Shown: positions 8,062 through 15,772 of the stretch, piece by piece
How positions within the stretch are numbered: the stretch's first letter is position 1
How the letters are laid out: each line of letters starts with the position of its first letter
Assembly (NCBI RefSeq): GCF_002341865.1
Contig: NZ_DDOV01000038.1
Coordinates: forward strand, 56,311-90,406
From: Clostridium sp. UBA2485
Lineage (GTDB): Bacteria; Bacillota; Clostridia; Clostridiales; Clostridiaceae
Direction: 5' to 3'
DNA length: 34,096 nucleotides
The notes under the pieces: generated by a model
The model's database searches: none
What the model saw: only the letters and a program-made list of their open reading frames with translations
Told to the model about the DNA's origin: nothing
Made by a program: the position numbers and the translations under genes

Positions 8062-9048
8062 CTAAACATTTTTAATTACAACCTTAATTTTTGTACCTAT
8101 ACCTTCTTCAGATTCAACATATATTTGATGACCAAGCTTATCACAAACTTCTTTTACTAAATATAATCCCATACCTGTTGATTCTCCATATTTTCTTCCA
8201 GTCTCACCGGTGTAAAAAGCTTCAAAAACTCGTCTAATATCTTTTTTAGATATACCTATACCGTTATCTTCTACTTCAATTATAGTATTATTCTCATCTC
8301 TAAACCCTCTAATATCCACATATTTACCCTTATTTTTAGAGTATTTTATGGAATTAGTTATAAGTTGTTCCATTATAAATAATATCCACTTTCTATCACT
8401 ATTAATAATAAGATTATCTTCTACATTAACTCTTGGAAACACACCATTTTTTATAAATAATCTCTTAAGAAATATAACTTCTTCATTAATAGCTTCTTTT
8501 AGAGAAAAATTGCTAATATTAAAATCATGCTCAAAGTTATCTAATCTAGCATTGTAAAGGGCTAGCTTTAATCCTCTTTCAAGTTTATCAACTTCACCTT
8601 TTATATTCTCAACTACTTCTTCTTCATCATGTTCTTGTATATAAAGTTTTATTACAGATAATGGCGTTTTCATATGATGTACCCATTGATTTATGAAAGA
8701 AAGGTGTTCTTCTTGTTTTTTTAGTTGAATATGAACCTCTTGTTGATAAAAACCATAAAGCTCTTCACAAAGTTTATTCATACTTCTACCCAAAGAAGAA
8801 TCTCCAAACTCCCCTAATACTTCCTCAAAGCTGTCATATTTATTATCTAAATTTTTATAAATCAGCTTATTTTTATAATATCTATGAATTAAATAACATA
8901 TTAAAAGAAAGGAACTTAAAAGGATAAAATATATTAAATTTGGTATACTATTTAATCCCCCAAAAATAAAATATATAGTTAAAAGAGCAATAAAGTTCAT
9001 TAAATAAAGTATTATTAGACCCATATGCTCTCTCAAAAATAGTCTCAT
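8062..9048 (-). CDS. bceS: Intramembrane-sensing histidine kinase, BceS type
   Basis: 328-residue kinase with two membrane helices near residues 10-28 and 35-52 and almost no extracellular loop, so it cannot bind ligand by itself. This fits kinases that read the flux of a partner BceAB transporter. The DHp box is NQWVHHMKTPLSV, with phosphorylated His in HHMKTP at about residue 126. The ATPase domain has N (EQLITNSIKYS), G1 (VEDNGIGIS), F (FEAFYTG) and G2 (STGMGLYLVK) boxes. It starts 3 nt after the response regulator stop. All key residues are present. Confidence 0.92.
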   Translation of the reverse strand: MRLFLREHMGLIILYLMNFIALLTIYFIFGGLNSIPNLIYFILLSSFLLICYLIHRYYKNKLIYKNLDNKYDSFEEVLGEFGDSSLGRSMNKLCEELYGFYQQEVHIQLKKQEEHLSFINQWVHHMKTPLSVIKLYIQEHDEEEVVENIKGEVDKLERGLKLALYNARLDNFEHDFNISNFSLKEAINEEVIFLKRLFIKNGVFPRVNVEDNLIINSDRKWILFIMEQLITNSIKYSKNKGKYVDIRGFRDENNTIIEVEDNGIGISKKDIRRVFEAFYTGETGRKYGESTGMGLYLVKEVCDKLGHQIYVESEEGIGTKIKVVIKNV

Positions 9049-9051
9049 TAA

Positions 9052-9750
9052 TTATTTCCTCCAAGTAACATTTATTTTATATCCTGAACCTCTTAATGTT
9101 TCTATCCCATCTTCTATTCCTAGCTCTAAAAGTCTTTTTCTAGCTCTAGTTATATTTACATTGAGGGTATTATCATCAACAAAGCTCTCATCATCCCATA
9201 ATTTTTCTAAAAGTGTTTCTCTAGTTGCAACTTTGGGATATTTTCTTATTAATGTATCTAAAAGTTCCGTTTCTTTTTTGCTCAAAACTATACTCTTATC
9301 ATTAAAATGAAGTTCAGACCTTTCAGGATATAATATTAATCCTTCAAGTTCTACAATCCTTTCATTAGCTGGCGATGAATATTCTCCATAAACTCTTCTT
9401 AAATTACCCTTTATCTTGGCAAGAACTACTTCATAATAAAAAGGCTTAGTTATATAATCATCAGCACCACTTTCTATTGCCATAACTTGATTCATTTCAC
9501 TATCTCTTGCAGATATAAATATTATGGGACATAATGATATTTGTCTTATTTTAGTGCACCAATAATATCCGTCAAACTTAGGTAAATTTACATCTAAAAG
9601 TACTAAACTAGGACTTTCTTCTTTAAACATCTCCAATATATCATCAAAATCTTCTGCTATGATTACTTCATAACCATATCTTTCTATATATTCAGCAAGT
9701 AACCTTGCAATATTGTTATCATCCTCAACAATCATTATTTTATAATTCAT
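9052..9750 (-). CDS. bceR: OmpR-family response regulator, BceR type
   Basis: 232 residues. The receiver domain (1-120) has the acidic pair VEDDN, phosphoacceptor Asp in LVLLDVNLPKFDG (about residue 53), Ser/Thr in FISARDS and Lys in DDYITKPF. A winged-helix DNA-binding domain (about 130-230) follows, with LSKKETELLDTL and the terminal GSGYKIN wing. ATG 9750 has AAAGGAGC upstream. It is first in the order regulator-kinase-ATPase-permease, all closely spaced, so it probably regulates its own operon. A TATACTATAAT-rich stretch at about 9785 is a candidate -10 region. Confidence 0.92.
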   Translation of the reverse strand: MNYKIMIVEDDNNIARLLAEYIERYGYEVIIAEDFDDILEMFKEESPSLVLLDVNLPKFDGYYWCTKIRQISLCPIIFISARDSEMNQVMAIESGADDYITKPFYYEVVLAKIKGNLRRVYGEYSSPANERIVELEGLILYPERSELHFNDKSIVLSKKETELLDTLIRKYPKVATRETLLEKLWDDESFVDDNTLNVNITRARKRLLELGIEDGIETLRGSGYKINVTWRK

Positions 9751-9867
9751 TAAAATTGCTCCTTTCTTTATGATTTATTTTAATTATAGTATAAAACTTT
9801 TCTACTTTTAAGATTAGCTATTAATAACTATTTTATAATAATATCTAAAAACTAATATACATAGAAT

Positions 9868-9929
9868 ACCTTAAAAATTAATGTATAGCTTAATATAGCC
9901 ACTCCCTTAAACATTTCAATTCACAACTT
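9868..9929 (+). repeat. Direct repeat, copy 1 (flanks transglycosylase gene)
   Basis: This 62-bp block starts ACCTTAAAAATTAAT and runs through TTCAATTCACAACTTA. It matches 10547-10607 at roughly 80% by eye. The two copies bracket the small lytic transglycosylase gene. No transposase or terminal inverted repeat is visible, so the origin is unclear. Confidence 0.6.
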
Positions 9930-9976
9930 AAGATAATGCACAACTTTAAGAAGGAAATTAATTTATTGCTTACATA

Positions 9977-10477
9977 TTACTTTCTTAACTCTGGATATAA
10001 AAATTTATACATCTTTACTCTTTGATCTATTCTTTCACCATAATATTTTCTTGCATAATCAATCATCTCTTTGTCTTCTTTACCATTTCTTATAATCCAA
10101 TTAGCCATCATTTCATCATAATTTTTATCTGCATAACTTTGAGATATATACCATGTTCCAAGCTTAATATTTGTATCATTCTTAGCAACTTGTTCCTTTT
10201 TATATAAATTTTCTCCCATTTCCTTTGCAATTTTTATACCAGCTTCATCTGTAATCTTCATTAATCCTGAAGGTTTTCCCTCTACATATTCAACTGCCTC
10301 GAAATTAGTTTCAAAATGAATCACTGCTGCAATTAATATTGGATCTACGTTGTATTTCTCTCCATATTTTTCGATTATGTCTTTATTATTTAATGGATAA
10401 ATCATAGTTCTAGCAAATACTATCATTCCTATTATTAACGTTACTAACCCTACTATGAGTACTCCAAACTTTTTCAT
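9977..10477 (-). CDS. Small membrane-anchored lytic transglycosylase (SLT domain)
   Basis: About 166 residues: one N-terminal membrane anchor (about residues 5-25), then an SLT/lysozyme-like domain. Visible motifs are KYNVDPILIAAVIHFETNF, with the catalytic Glu in HFETNF, and SGLMKIT, the equivalent of the family's GLMQ. It would cut the glycan strand of peptidoglycan at the outer face of the membrane. Length and composition match the short Slt proteins common in clostridia. Two ATGs lie 6 nt apart; 10477 is preferred because GGGAGG is 9 nt upstream, against 3 nt for 10483. Monocistronic, between two copies of a direct repeat. Confidence 0.85.
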   Translation of the reverse strand: MKKFGVLIVGLVTLIIGMIVFARTMIYPLNNKDIIEKYGEKYNVDPILIAAVIHFETNFEAVEYVEGKPSGLMKITDEAGIKIAKEMGENLYKKEQVAKNDTNIKLGTWYISQSYADKNYDEMMANWIIRNGKEDKEMIDYARKYYGERIDQRVKMYKFLYPELRK

Positions 10478-10546
10478 ATTCATCTACCTCCCTGCTCCAC
10501 TTAACCCCTTAACTTTTAAAGCATATTAACTATATATAGATAAGTT

Positions 10547-10607
10547 ACCTTAAAAATTAATTTATAGCTGAATATAACTATACCCTTAAGTACCTCAATT
10601 CACAATT
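10547..10607 (+). repeat. Direct repeat, copy 2
   Basis: Counterpart of 9868-9929, beginning ACCTTAAAAATTAATTTATAG and ending in TCAATTCACAATTAT. It is followed by a perfect hairpin GAAATTAGTTT/AAACTAATTTC (10614-10640) and a T-rich tail. The first copy has only a degenerate trace of that hairpin. Confidence 0.6.
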
Positions 10608-10613
10608 ATAGTG

Positions 10614-10655
10614 GAAATTAGTTTTAATCAAACTAATTTCTTTAATAAATTTTTT
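10614..10655 (+). terminator. Hairpin with T-rich tail
   Basis: Perfect 11-bp arms at 10614-10624 and 10630-10640, TAATC loop, then TTTAATAAATTTTTT on the plus strand. No plus-strand gene ends just before it, so it may be a relic or belong to an unseen transcript. Confidence 0.4.
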
Positions 10656-10686
10656 GATAAAAGTGACTGTGTCACGTGAAAAGAAA

Positions 10687-11322
10687 TCAATTGAAAGAAG
10701 CTATTTCTGAATACAAGCCCCTGTCAGTCTTATATGTCTCCATGAAATCTTTATACTGATTTATATGATTCAAGAACCTTGGTTCTATCTGTGAAAAGTC
10801 TAATTCTACTATTAGCTTCCCTTCAGGGGCAACTATTATTTTTCTTGCATCATATGGAAAGTTTTGCAGGTTGGGCTTATTGGATGCAAATCTGGCCGTA
10901 ACGGTATCACATTGATTAAAACTTCCATGAAGCCTTTTATCTTTATATATTTTTTGTGGAAGCAGTTCTATATAAGTAGATATCAATGTATATATCTTTC
11001 TATATTCCTGCAAATCCTTAATATATGAAACCTGTGGAACTGTTTTTTCATATTTATGAACAATAGCGGCTAATGTGTCAACACTTACGCTGCCATTGGA
11101 AGTATCTTTAATCTCCCAATAGTTATAAATTAAGCCACCTAGCTGATGATTAGAATTAACCAAATCCTACCTTAATCCTGCCCTCTAATTCCTGTATTTG
11201 CTCAGTAAGTTCCCTTTTATATTGTTCAGCAAATTCTAAATCTATTAAAAAACCTTCCTTTTCCATAGCAATGCACCTTCTGTTATAGGTAATTCTATGT
11301 CAAAATAATTTTTTTTAATTGA
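10687..11322 (-). pseudogene. Frameshifted fragment of a phage-type family A DNA polymerase
   Basis: Three reading frames together give a polymerase I-like segment: DIELPITEGALL (from 11301), then MEKEGFLIDLEFAEQYKREL (from 11266), then NSNHQLGGLIYN onward to 10687. Known landmarks are VTARFASNKPNLQNFP and motif A as DFSQIEPRFLNH, which corresponds to DYSQIELR. Frame changes lie near 11266 and at 11163, where removing four bases (GGTT) would restore the usual GFN.NS junction. The sequence stops at YSEIAS, before the O-helix (motif B) and the catalytic carboxylates of motif C, so the product could not polymerise. A remnant of a prophage or mobile element. Confidence 0.8.
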
Positions 11323-11420
11323 GGAATCCTTTCAAATTGCTACATGATCCAACAGTAAATTTAATTCTTGTTTGTGATATTCTATTTATAAAAGTTTTAT
11401 TTGCAATATTTTAATTACAT

Positions 11421-11442
11421 AAATTCAAAAATTTTTGAATTT
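11421..11442. promoter_or_regulatory. Perfect 22-bp palindrome upstream of bacteriocin-like gene
   Basis: AAATTCAAAAA followed directly by TTTTTGAATTT, with no spacer, 88 bp before the start codon. It could be a repressor site; because it is made mostly of A and T, chance is also possible. Confidence 0.35.
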
Positions 11443-11529
11443 AAAGAAGGAATATAACTCCAAATAGCGAATTACTTGTAAATATAGAAGTTTTTTGTAA
11501 AAAAATAAATTATAAAGGGGGAAAAATTT

Positions 11530-12222
11530 ATGAAAAACTTTAAAAAAATTATATCTTTTATGCTAGTAGCATTTTTTACAATGTTTACTATCGCACCTAA
11601 GGCTTTTGCATCTGAAGGAAATGATTGTACTAGTACAGTTATAGAAGATAATGAATTTCAACGTATTGTAAAAGCATCAGATTCAACTGGGGAATATACA
11701 GCTACTTATAACAAACTAACAGGCAATATAATTGTTGTAGATGATAATAATGAAAAAATTGTAGATACTATAGCTACTGTAAGCGTAGAAAATGGTAGGT
11801 TGCGCCCTCTATTAGGTAGTGATATTGGTGGAGGCGGCGGAGGTGCTGAACTTGCCCATTCTAGGAGTGATATAAATCATAGATATTTTTATGCTAAATA
11901 CACCAGTGGAATGTGGAGTTTAAAAGTACCTAATGGTTCCAAAACTGTAATGCAAAATTCAAGTAATTCTTCTGCTCTTATGGGATTTAGAAATGCAGTT
12001 ATCGATATGGAAGCAGCTCAACTTGCAATAATGGCAGCAGGAACTGCTACTATGTTAGCAACTGTAACTGCTAACTTATTCAAAGCTCCATACGAAAAGG
12101 GAAAAGCAGCAGTAATTGCATTCTTTGGAGGTTTAGGTGTTCTTGCATCAGCAGGAGTAAACGCAATTCCATACTATAAGGCTACTATAAATGCTAACGA
12201 CTATTATGATGAAGCTAAATAG
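11530..12222 (+). CDS. Secreted bacteriocin-like protein (geobacillin-26-like?)
   Basis: 230-residue protein with a clear Sec signal peptide ending near PKAFA|SE (residue 27). The first half of the mature part has a SDSTGEYTATYNKLTGNIIV repeat-like beta segment, a run of six glycines (about residues 99-104) and RYFYAKYTSGMWSLKVPNG. The C-terminal part is rich in Ala and Gly with two long hydrophobic stretches, AAQLAIMAAGTATMLATVTA and AVIAFFGGLGVLASAGV, able to insert into membranes. This resembles what I recall of geobacillin-26-type antibacterial proteins, but the match is from memory and weak. ATG 11530 follows GGGGG at 8 nt. A small two-helix ORF follows at once, as immunity genes often do. 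It sits within decayed phage genes. Confidence 0.6.
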   Translation: MKNFKKIISFMLVAFFTMFTIAPKAFASEGNDCTSTVIEDNEFQRIVKASDSTGEYTATYNKLTGNIIVVDDNNEKIVDTIATVSVENGRLRPLLGSDIGGGGGGAELAHSRSDINHRYFYAKYTSGMWSLKVPNGSKTVMQNSSNSSALMGFRNAVIDMEAAQLAIMAAGTATMLATVTANLFKAPYEKGKAAVIAFFGGLGVLASAGVNAIPYYKATINANDYYDEAK

Positions 12223-12237
12223 CATATAGATTTGTTT

Positions 12238-12399
12238 ATGTTTACTAAAGTTTTAGTAATAGAAGCTGTAGTAGTGTTTATATCTTCTGTTGCATGTTGT
12301 ATAAAAAACAGAAAAACAAAATATTTTTTTCTTCTTATATGGTTAGCTATACTTTTAAATTTAGGCATGTTATTTTTAGTGGGGTTGTCCCTTATGTAG
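12238..12399 (+). CDS. Small two-helix membrane protein, candidate immunity factor
   Basis: 53 codons beginning 15 nt after the bacteriocin-like gene, same strand. Two hydrophobic helices (VLVIEAVVVFISSVACC and FLLIWLAILLNLGMLFLVGL) are joined by a basic turn KNRKTK. Short polytopic proteins directly after a bacteriocin gene commonly give self-protection. The ribosome site is weak, so translation may be coupled. No family recognised; the role is inferred from position. Confidence 0.5.
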   Translation: MFTKVLVIEAVVVFISSVACCIKNRKTKYFFLLIWLAILLNLGMLFLVGLSLM

Positions 12400-12410
12400 A
12401 AATTTTTTAA

Positions 12411-12470
12411 AAAAGCAAGGAATTGTTTAAGAATTAGTTTTAAACTAATAAAAACAATTCCTTACTTTTT
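12411..12470. terminator. Bidirectional terminator after the bacteriocin-like unit
   Basis: AAGCAAGGAATTGTTT and AAACAATTCCTTACTTTTT form a long stem with one mismatch; an inner ATTAGTTT/AAACTAAT pair folds the loop. Ends in T5 on the plus strand and a T/A-rich tract on the minus strand, so it may also serve the convergent small gene at 12482. Confidence 0.75.
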
Positions 12471-12481
12471 CAACTAATCCC

Positions 12482-12667
12482 TCACTTCATAACCATTGCA
12501 CAAAACAATAAAATAAATTTTCTACTCATTGAAATTTCCTTTAATCCAATCTCAACAAATACAAAATTTAGAGCTGTTGTAAGTAGCCATATCATCACTA
12601 ATGTAATTGCTCCTGCAAAAACAACTGTAATTAGTATGGTACACATATTAATTAGAAATTCCCCCAT
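12482..12667 (-). CDS. Small phage-type membrane protein
   Basis: 61 residues starting MGEFLINMCTILITVVFAGA, with one long or two short hydrophobic helices (about residues 5-35 and 47-58). The start at ATG 12667 is chosen because AAGGGAGT lies 9 nt upstream; a longer frame to 12769 overlaps another coding remnant. It is the last of a row of three minus-strand small genes, the other two broken, that resemble a phage or mobile-element gene string. Function unknown. Confidence 0.6.
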   Translation of the reverse strand: MGEFLINMCTILITVVFAGAITLVMIWLLTTALNFVFVEIGLKEISMSRKFILLFCAMVMK

Positions 12668-12680
12668 ATTTTTTACTCCC

Positions 12681-12855
12681 TTATTTACGTAATGCTTTAT
12701 ATAAACACAGCTCAGCACCTTTTTCTGAGTCAAACGTATCTTCAGGATGGCATTTTGATATGCTCTCAACCTTTAAAACTGTTCCTTTTCTGTTTTTAAT
12801 TGTAAAAATACAAATTACACAATTATTATTTACTATTAACTTATGTAAACCTCAT
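12681..12855 (-). pseudogene. Frameshifted phage-type small gene
   Basis: The reading frame HKLIVNNNCVICIFTIKNRK through SISKCHPEDTFDSEKGAELC ends at TAA 12681. The KCHPEDTFDSEKGAEL segment is typical of short clostridial phage and mobile-element proteins (an AKCHPDDEFD-like motif). Its natural start is ATG 12855, which overlaps the upstream stop as ATGA, but that frame stops after MRFT. A one-base shift near codon 4 joins the two frames. The total length of 175 nt is not a multiple of three. Confidence 0.6.
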
Positions 12856-13154
12856 TCTATAGGGATTTTTCTGAGTATCTTACCCACAAAATTTGGAATA
12901 GCTTCTTTAAATTCTAAGTAATTATTTAGGATCCTAACTTCTGCCTTTTCCTCTATAATTTTTTCAATTACTCTTTTATCTCACGAGAATCCATAAACAT
13001 CTTCTTTCAGTGTTACACATTTTTCAAAAACACCATCAATTGTAACAATCTTTCCTAAATGTTCTTCCATTGACCCAATAAATTCTAACAATGTTCTGTT
13101 GCTAGGAACTTCATCCACAATTTTCACCAGTTGTCCAGCTTTTAGTTCTGTCAT
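12852..13154 (-). pseudogene. Phage-type small gene with in-frame TGA
   Basis: A 100-codon frame from ATG 13154: MTELKAGQLVKIVDEVPS, then MEEHLGKIVTIDGVFEKC, a TGA at codon 58 (12981-12983), then DKRVIEKIIEEKAEVRIL, ending at TGA 12852. The context YGFS-stop-DKRVIEK suggests the stop replaces a Trp codon (TGG to TGA). The KAGQLVKIVDE start resembles small SH3-like phage proteins, but no family is assigned. Coupled to the next gene by an ATGA overlap. Confidence 0.6.
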
Positions 13155-13241
13155 AATATAATTGCTTCCATATGTGTATAATTTATTTACATATATTTAG
13201 GTACTGCCTATTCTTTAAAATGTGACACACAGGATAAAAAA

Positions 13242-13322
13242 GTCATGACCACCTGTAAAACGGGTGACTTGCTTTAGCCCTATAAGAGCGTGTTACTGGC
13301 TGTGCTACCCGCACATTCAACT
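13242..13322 (-). ncRNA. Candidate omega-RNA scaffold (TnpB transposon right end relic)
   Basis: A GC-richer block on the minus strand. GTGC..GCAC (13314-13302) forms a hairpin presenting CGGGT. ACCCG (13265-13261) further on can pair with that loop as a pseudoknot. A second hairpin, ACCCGT/ACAGGT with one mismatch, follows, and then GGTCATGAC. This layout matches my recollection of TnpB guide-RNA scaffolds at the right end of IS200/IS605 and IStron elements. No intact tnpB is nearby; a possible C-terminal scrap lies just upstream at 13501-13568. Identification is by remembered resemblance, not alignment. Confidence 0.35.
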
Positions 13323-13500
13323 ATATAACTTATACAAAACTCCCCTAGTGCCATTAAAATAGCTATTTTTTCTACGATTATATTAGCTTCTATTCTAAAT
13401 CAAATACTTTATTCATTGCTCAAAATAGTGCTTTTTAACTTATTAGTTTATCTATTTTAATACTTTAGCTTCTTATAATAAATTTTATTTATTTACAAAA

Positions 13501-13568
13501 TCAGCATTTTCTGCTCACCGTTAAAAGCTCTCTGGAACTACAGGTATAACCTGTGGCATTCATAATAC
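13501..13568 (-). pseudogene. Possible tnpB 3' end scrap
   Basis: The frame RIMNATGYTCSSRELL to SRKC ends at TGA 13501. NATGY.CS is reminiscent of TnpB/OrfB tails after the zinc ribbon. It is only 22 codons long, so the call depends on the RNA-like block 180 nt downstream on the same strand. Confidence 0.25.
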
Positions 13569-13579
13569 GAAATAAATAT

Positions 13580-13603
13580 AGCCGTAGAGTAAGTTCTACG
13601 GCT
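13580..13603 (-). terminator. Intrinsic terminator of degV
   Basis: Perfect arms AGCCGTAGA (13580-13588) and TCTACGGCT (13595-13603), 6-nt loop. It is followed on the minus strand by ATATTTATTT and lies just after the degV stop. Confidence 0.8.
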
Positions 13604-13609
13604 GCTTAA

Positions 13610-14467
13610 TTATCTAATATCCTGCTTTGTATAATAAACTATTCCAATTGCTCCTGGGCCAACATGAACTCCTATTACTGGTCCTATGTCGCATATTTCA
13701 ACCTTTAAACCAAAGATGTCTTTTATCTTATTACTTAATTCAATTGCCTCATTAAAGCAATTGATATGATGAATAACTACTTCCCCTAATCCATATTTAT
13801 TAGTATCTTCTAACATTTTCTCCAACATTGTTGTTACAGCTTTCTTTTTGGTTCTAACTTTTGTATATATTGTTGTTTTTCCTTCTTCAACCGTCAAAAT
13901 AGGGATTATTTTAAGTAAATTCCCGATTAGGGCACTTGCTCCTCCAATTCTCCCACCTTTTTTTAAATATTCAAGATTATCTGGTATAAATAAAAACCTA
14001 CTTCTCTTTAGGTTTTCTTCAGCAATTCTCTTAACTTCTTTTAATTCCTTCCCTTCCTTTGATGCTCTTGCAGCTAAAATAGCCGCAAATCCAAGTTGCA
14101 TACAATTAGAACGAGAATCTAATATTTCTATTTTTGCACTTTCGTATTCTTCTAAAATCATATTTTTTACTATATGAGCCGTTGAGTATGTCCCACTCAT
14201 CTCTGAAGATAAAAATATACACAGAATGTTATCACCATTCTCTACAATATATTTCATAGCATCATATAACTCTTCAATAGAAGGCTGAGAAGAAGTAGGT
14301 ATTCCTTCCTTCTCCATCTTTTTATAAAAGTTTTCATTACTTATATCAGATTCTTTAAAGTTATCATTTTCAAATATAACATTTAAAGATATAGTTTTTA
14401 TATCTAATTCTTCTTTAATATTTTTATCAATATAGCTTGTGCTATCAGTTAAAATTTTTACCGCCAT
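13610..14467 (-). CDS. DegV family fatty-acid-binding protein
   Basis: About 285 residues. The N-terminus VKILTDSTSYID is the standard DegV opening, in which Asp and Ser line the fatty-acid carboxylate site. Further family segments are TSQPSIEELYDAM, FLSSEMSGTYSTA, ILDSRSNCMQLGFA, LEYLKKGGRIGGASALIGNLL and HVGPGAIGIVYY at the C-terminus. DegV/FakB proteins carry fatty acids and hand them to FakA kinase; no fakA is in the window. ATG 14467 is chosen over 14506 because GAGGAG lies 8 nt upstream and the shorter start matches the family. Monocistronic with its own terminator. Confidence 0.92.
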   Translation of the reverse strand: MAVKILTDSTSYIDKNIKEELDIKTISLNVIFENDNFKESDISNENFYKKMEKEGIPTSSQPSIEELYDAMKYIVENGDNILCIFLSSEMSGTYSTAHIVKNMILEEYESAKIEILDSRSNCMQLGFAAILAARASKEGKELKEVKRIAEENLKRSRFLFIPDNLEYLKKGGRIGGASALIGNLLKIIPILTVEEGKTTIYTKVRTKKKAVTTMLEKMLEDTNKYGLGEVVIHHINCFNEAIELSNKIKDIFGLKVEICDIGPVIGVHVGPGAIGIVYYTKQDIR

Positions 14468-14506
14468 AATTTTCTCCTCAATCATTAAATTACTATTTGC
14501 CGCCAA

Positions 14507-14936
14507 TTTATATAGCTAATATTTAAATTGTTTCAAGGCATCTAAAAAATTAACTAATCAAAGATTATAAAGATGCCTTATTGTAAATTTATATTTATTA
14601 TTAAATTTTAGTTACTTTGTAAATAAGTATATATACTTATTTGAGTTATTGAAACCCTATAGACAAATTTTAAAACTTTTTATTTATAAAGTCTTTATAT
14701 ATTTCTATATTTAATAAGTTTTTCACTTTACATATTAATTTATTCAAATTAAAAAGTCTTAACTCTATATTAACAACTATAACAGCTTTAATGCTTATTT
14801 GCTTCAATTTTTCTTAACTTTCTATATATTTTTTATTTAGTCACCTTAAATATTTTAATTATTGGTAATTATCCTTACTTGTTCCAAAATATTTTTTTAT
14901 AATAATTTTCTTATTAGAAAAAATCTTATATATCAA
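14507..14936. other. AT-rich intergenic region with a nested hairpin
   Basis: No gene. AAGGCATCT (14535-14543) pairs with AGATGCCTT (14571-14579), and the loop contains TAATC/GATTA. It is about 70 bp before degV, so it may be part of the degV leader. The rest, up to the terminator at 14937, shows nothing recognisable. Confidence 0.4.
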
Positions 14937-14974
14937 AATAAGGAGTAGAAGCTATAGCTTCTACTCCTTATTTT
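14937..14974 (-). terminator. Intrinsic terminator of the HutP-linked ABC operon
   Basis: Perfect 16-bp stem (14937-14952 with 14957-14972, TATA loop; core AGGAGTAGAAGC) followed on the minus strand by TTGATATAT. It lies just after the ATPase stop. Confidence 0.85.
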
Positions 14975-14977
14975 ATC

Positions 14978-15772
14978 TTAACCAAATAAAACTCTGTCAC
15001 TTAATGATTCTTCACTTTGAAGATCATCAAAATGAGAAAGTAATTTATTTACTGTTAATTCTTTTTTCTCATCTTTACATACATCTAAAACTATATTGCC
15101 CTGATGCATCATTATTAATCTATTTCCCATACTTATGGCATGATTTAAATTATGAGTTACCATTAAAGTTGTAATTTTATGTTCTTTTATAATTTCATCA
15201 GTAATCTCATTAATTCTTTCTGATGTCTTAGGATCTAATGCCGCTGTATGCTCATCTAAAAGCAATATTTGAGGTTTGCTCATTACAGCCATAAGTAGTG
15301 AAAGTGCTTGTCGTTGTCCACCAGATAATAATCCAACCTTAATATTTATTTTATTTTCAAGACCTAAATCTAATTTACATAACATTTCCTGAAAAAAGTC
15401 TATATTTTTTTTAGATATACCATTAGTTAAATTAAATGTATTTCCTTTATTTTGTGCCATAGACATATTTTCTAAAATTGTCATATTAGGTGCTACCCCT
15501 GATGATGGATTTTGAAATACCCTTCCTATAACTTTGGAACGTTTATATTCAGGCATAGTAGATATATCTTTATCATCTAGGACAATAGTACCATCATCCA
15601 GTGCTATTGCTCCTGATATTATATTCATAAGAGTAGATTTTCCTGCTCCATTACTTCCTATTATAGTTATAAAATCTTCTTTTTCCACATTAAGATTGAA
15701 TTTATTAAATATAACTTTTTCATTTACTGTATTACTATTAAAAACTTTATATAAATTATTTATCTGTAACAA
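14978..15772 (-). CDS. ABC importer ATP-binding protein (TrpZ-like)
   Basis: ATPase of about 264 residues. Walker A is GSNGAGKST, the Q-loop VFQNPSSGV, the signature LLSGGQRQALSLLMAV, Walker B ILLLDEH and the switch VTHNLNHA. The VFQNPSSGVAPNMTI stretch and long tail match ATPases that partner with the ABC_sub_bind (TrpX-like) lipoproteins. The start is taken as TTG 15772, 8 nt after AGGAGG; a GTG at 15781 would sit on top of that site. It overlaps the permease gene by 17 bp. Third gene of the importer operon led by a UAG-rich leader. Confidence 0.88.
   Translation of the reverse strand: MLQINNLYKVFNSNTVNEKVIFNKFNLNVEKEDFITIIGSNGAGKSTLMNIISGAIALDDGTIVLDDKDISTMPEYKRSKVIGRVFQNPSSGVAPNMTILENMSMAQNKGNTFNLTNGISKKNIDFFQEMLCKLDLGLENKINIKVGLLSGGQRQALSLLMAVMSKPQILLLDEHTAALDPKTSERINEITDEIIKEHKITTLMVTHNLNHAISMGNRLIMMHQGNIVLDVCKDEKKELTVNKLLSHFDDLQSEESLSDRVLFG

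Noticed and set aside
12981..12983. Genetic-code change with TGA read as Trp
   Set aside because: Many genes in the window end at TGA, and the other interrupted Trp position is TAG, so ordinary gene decay explains both.
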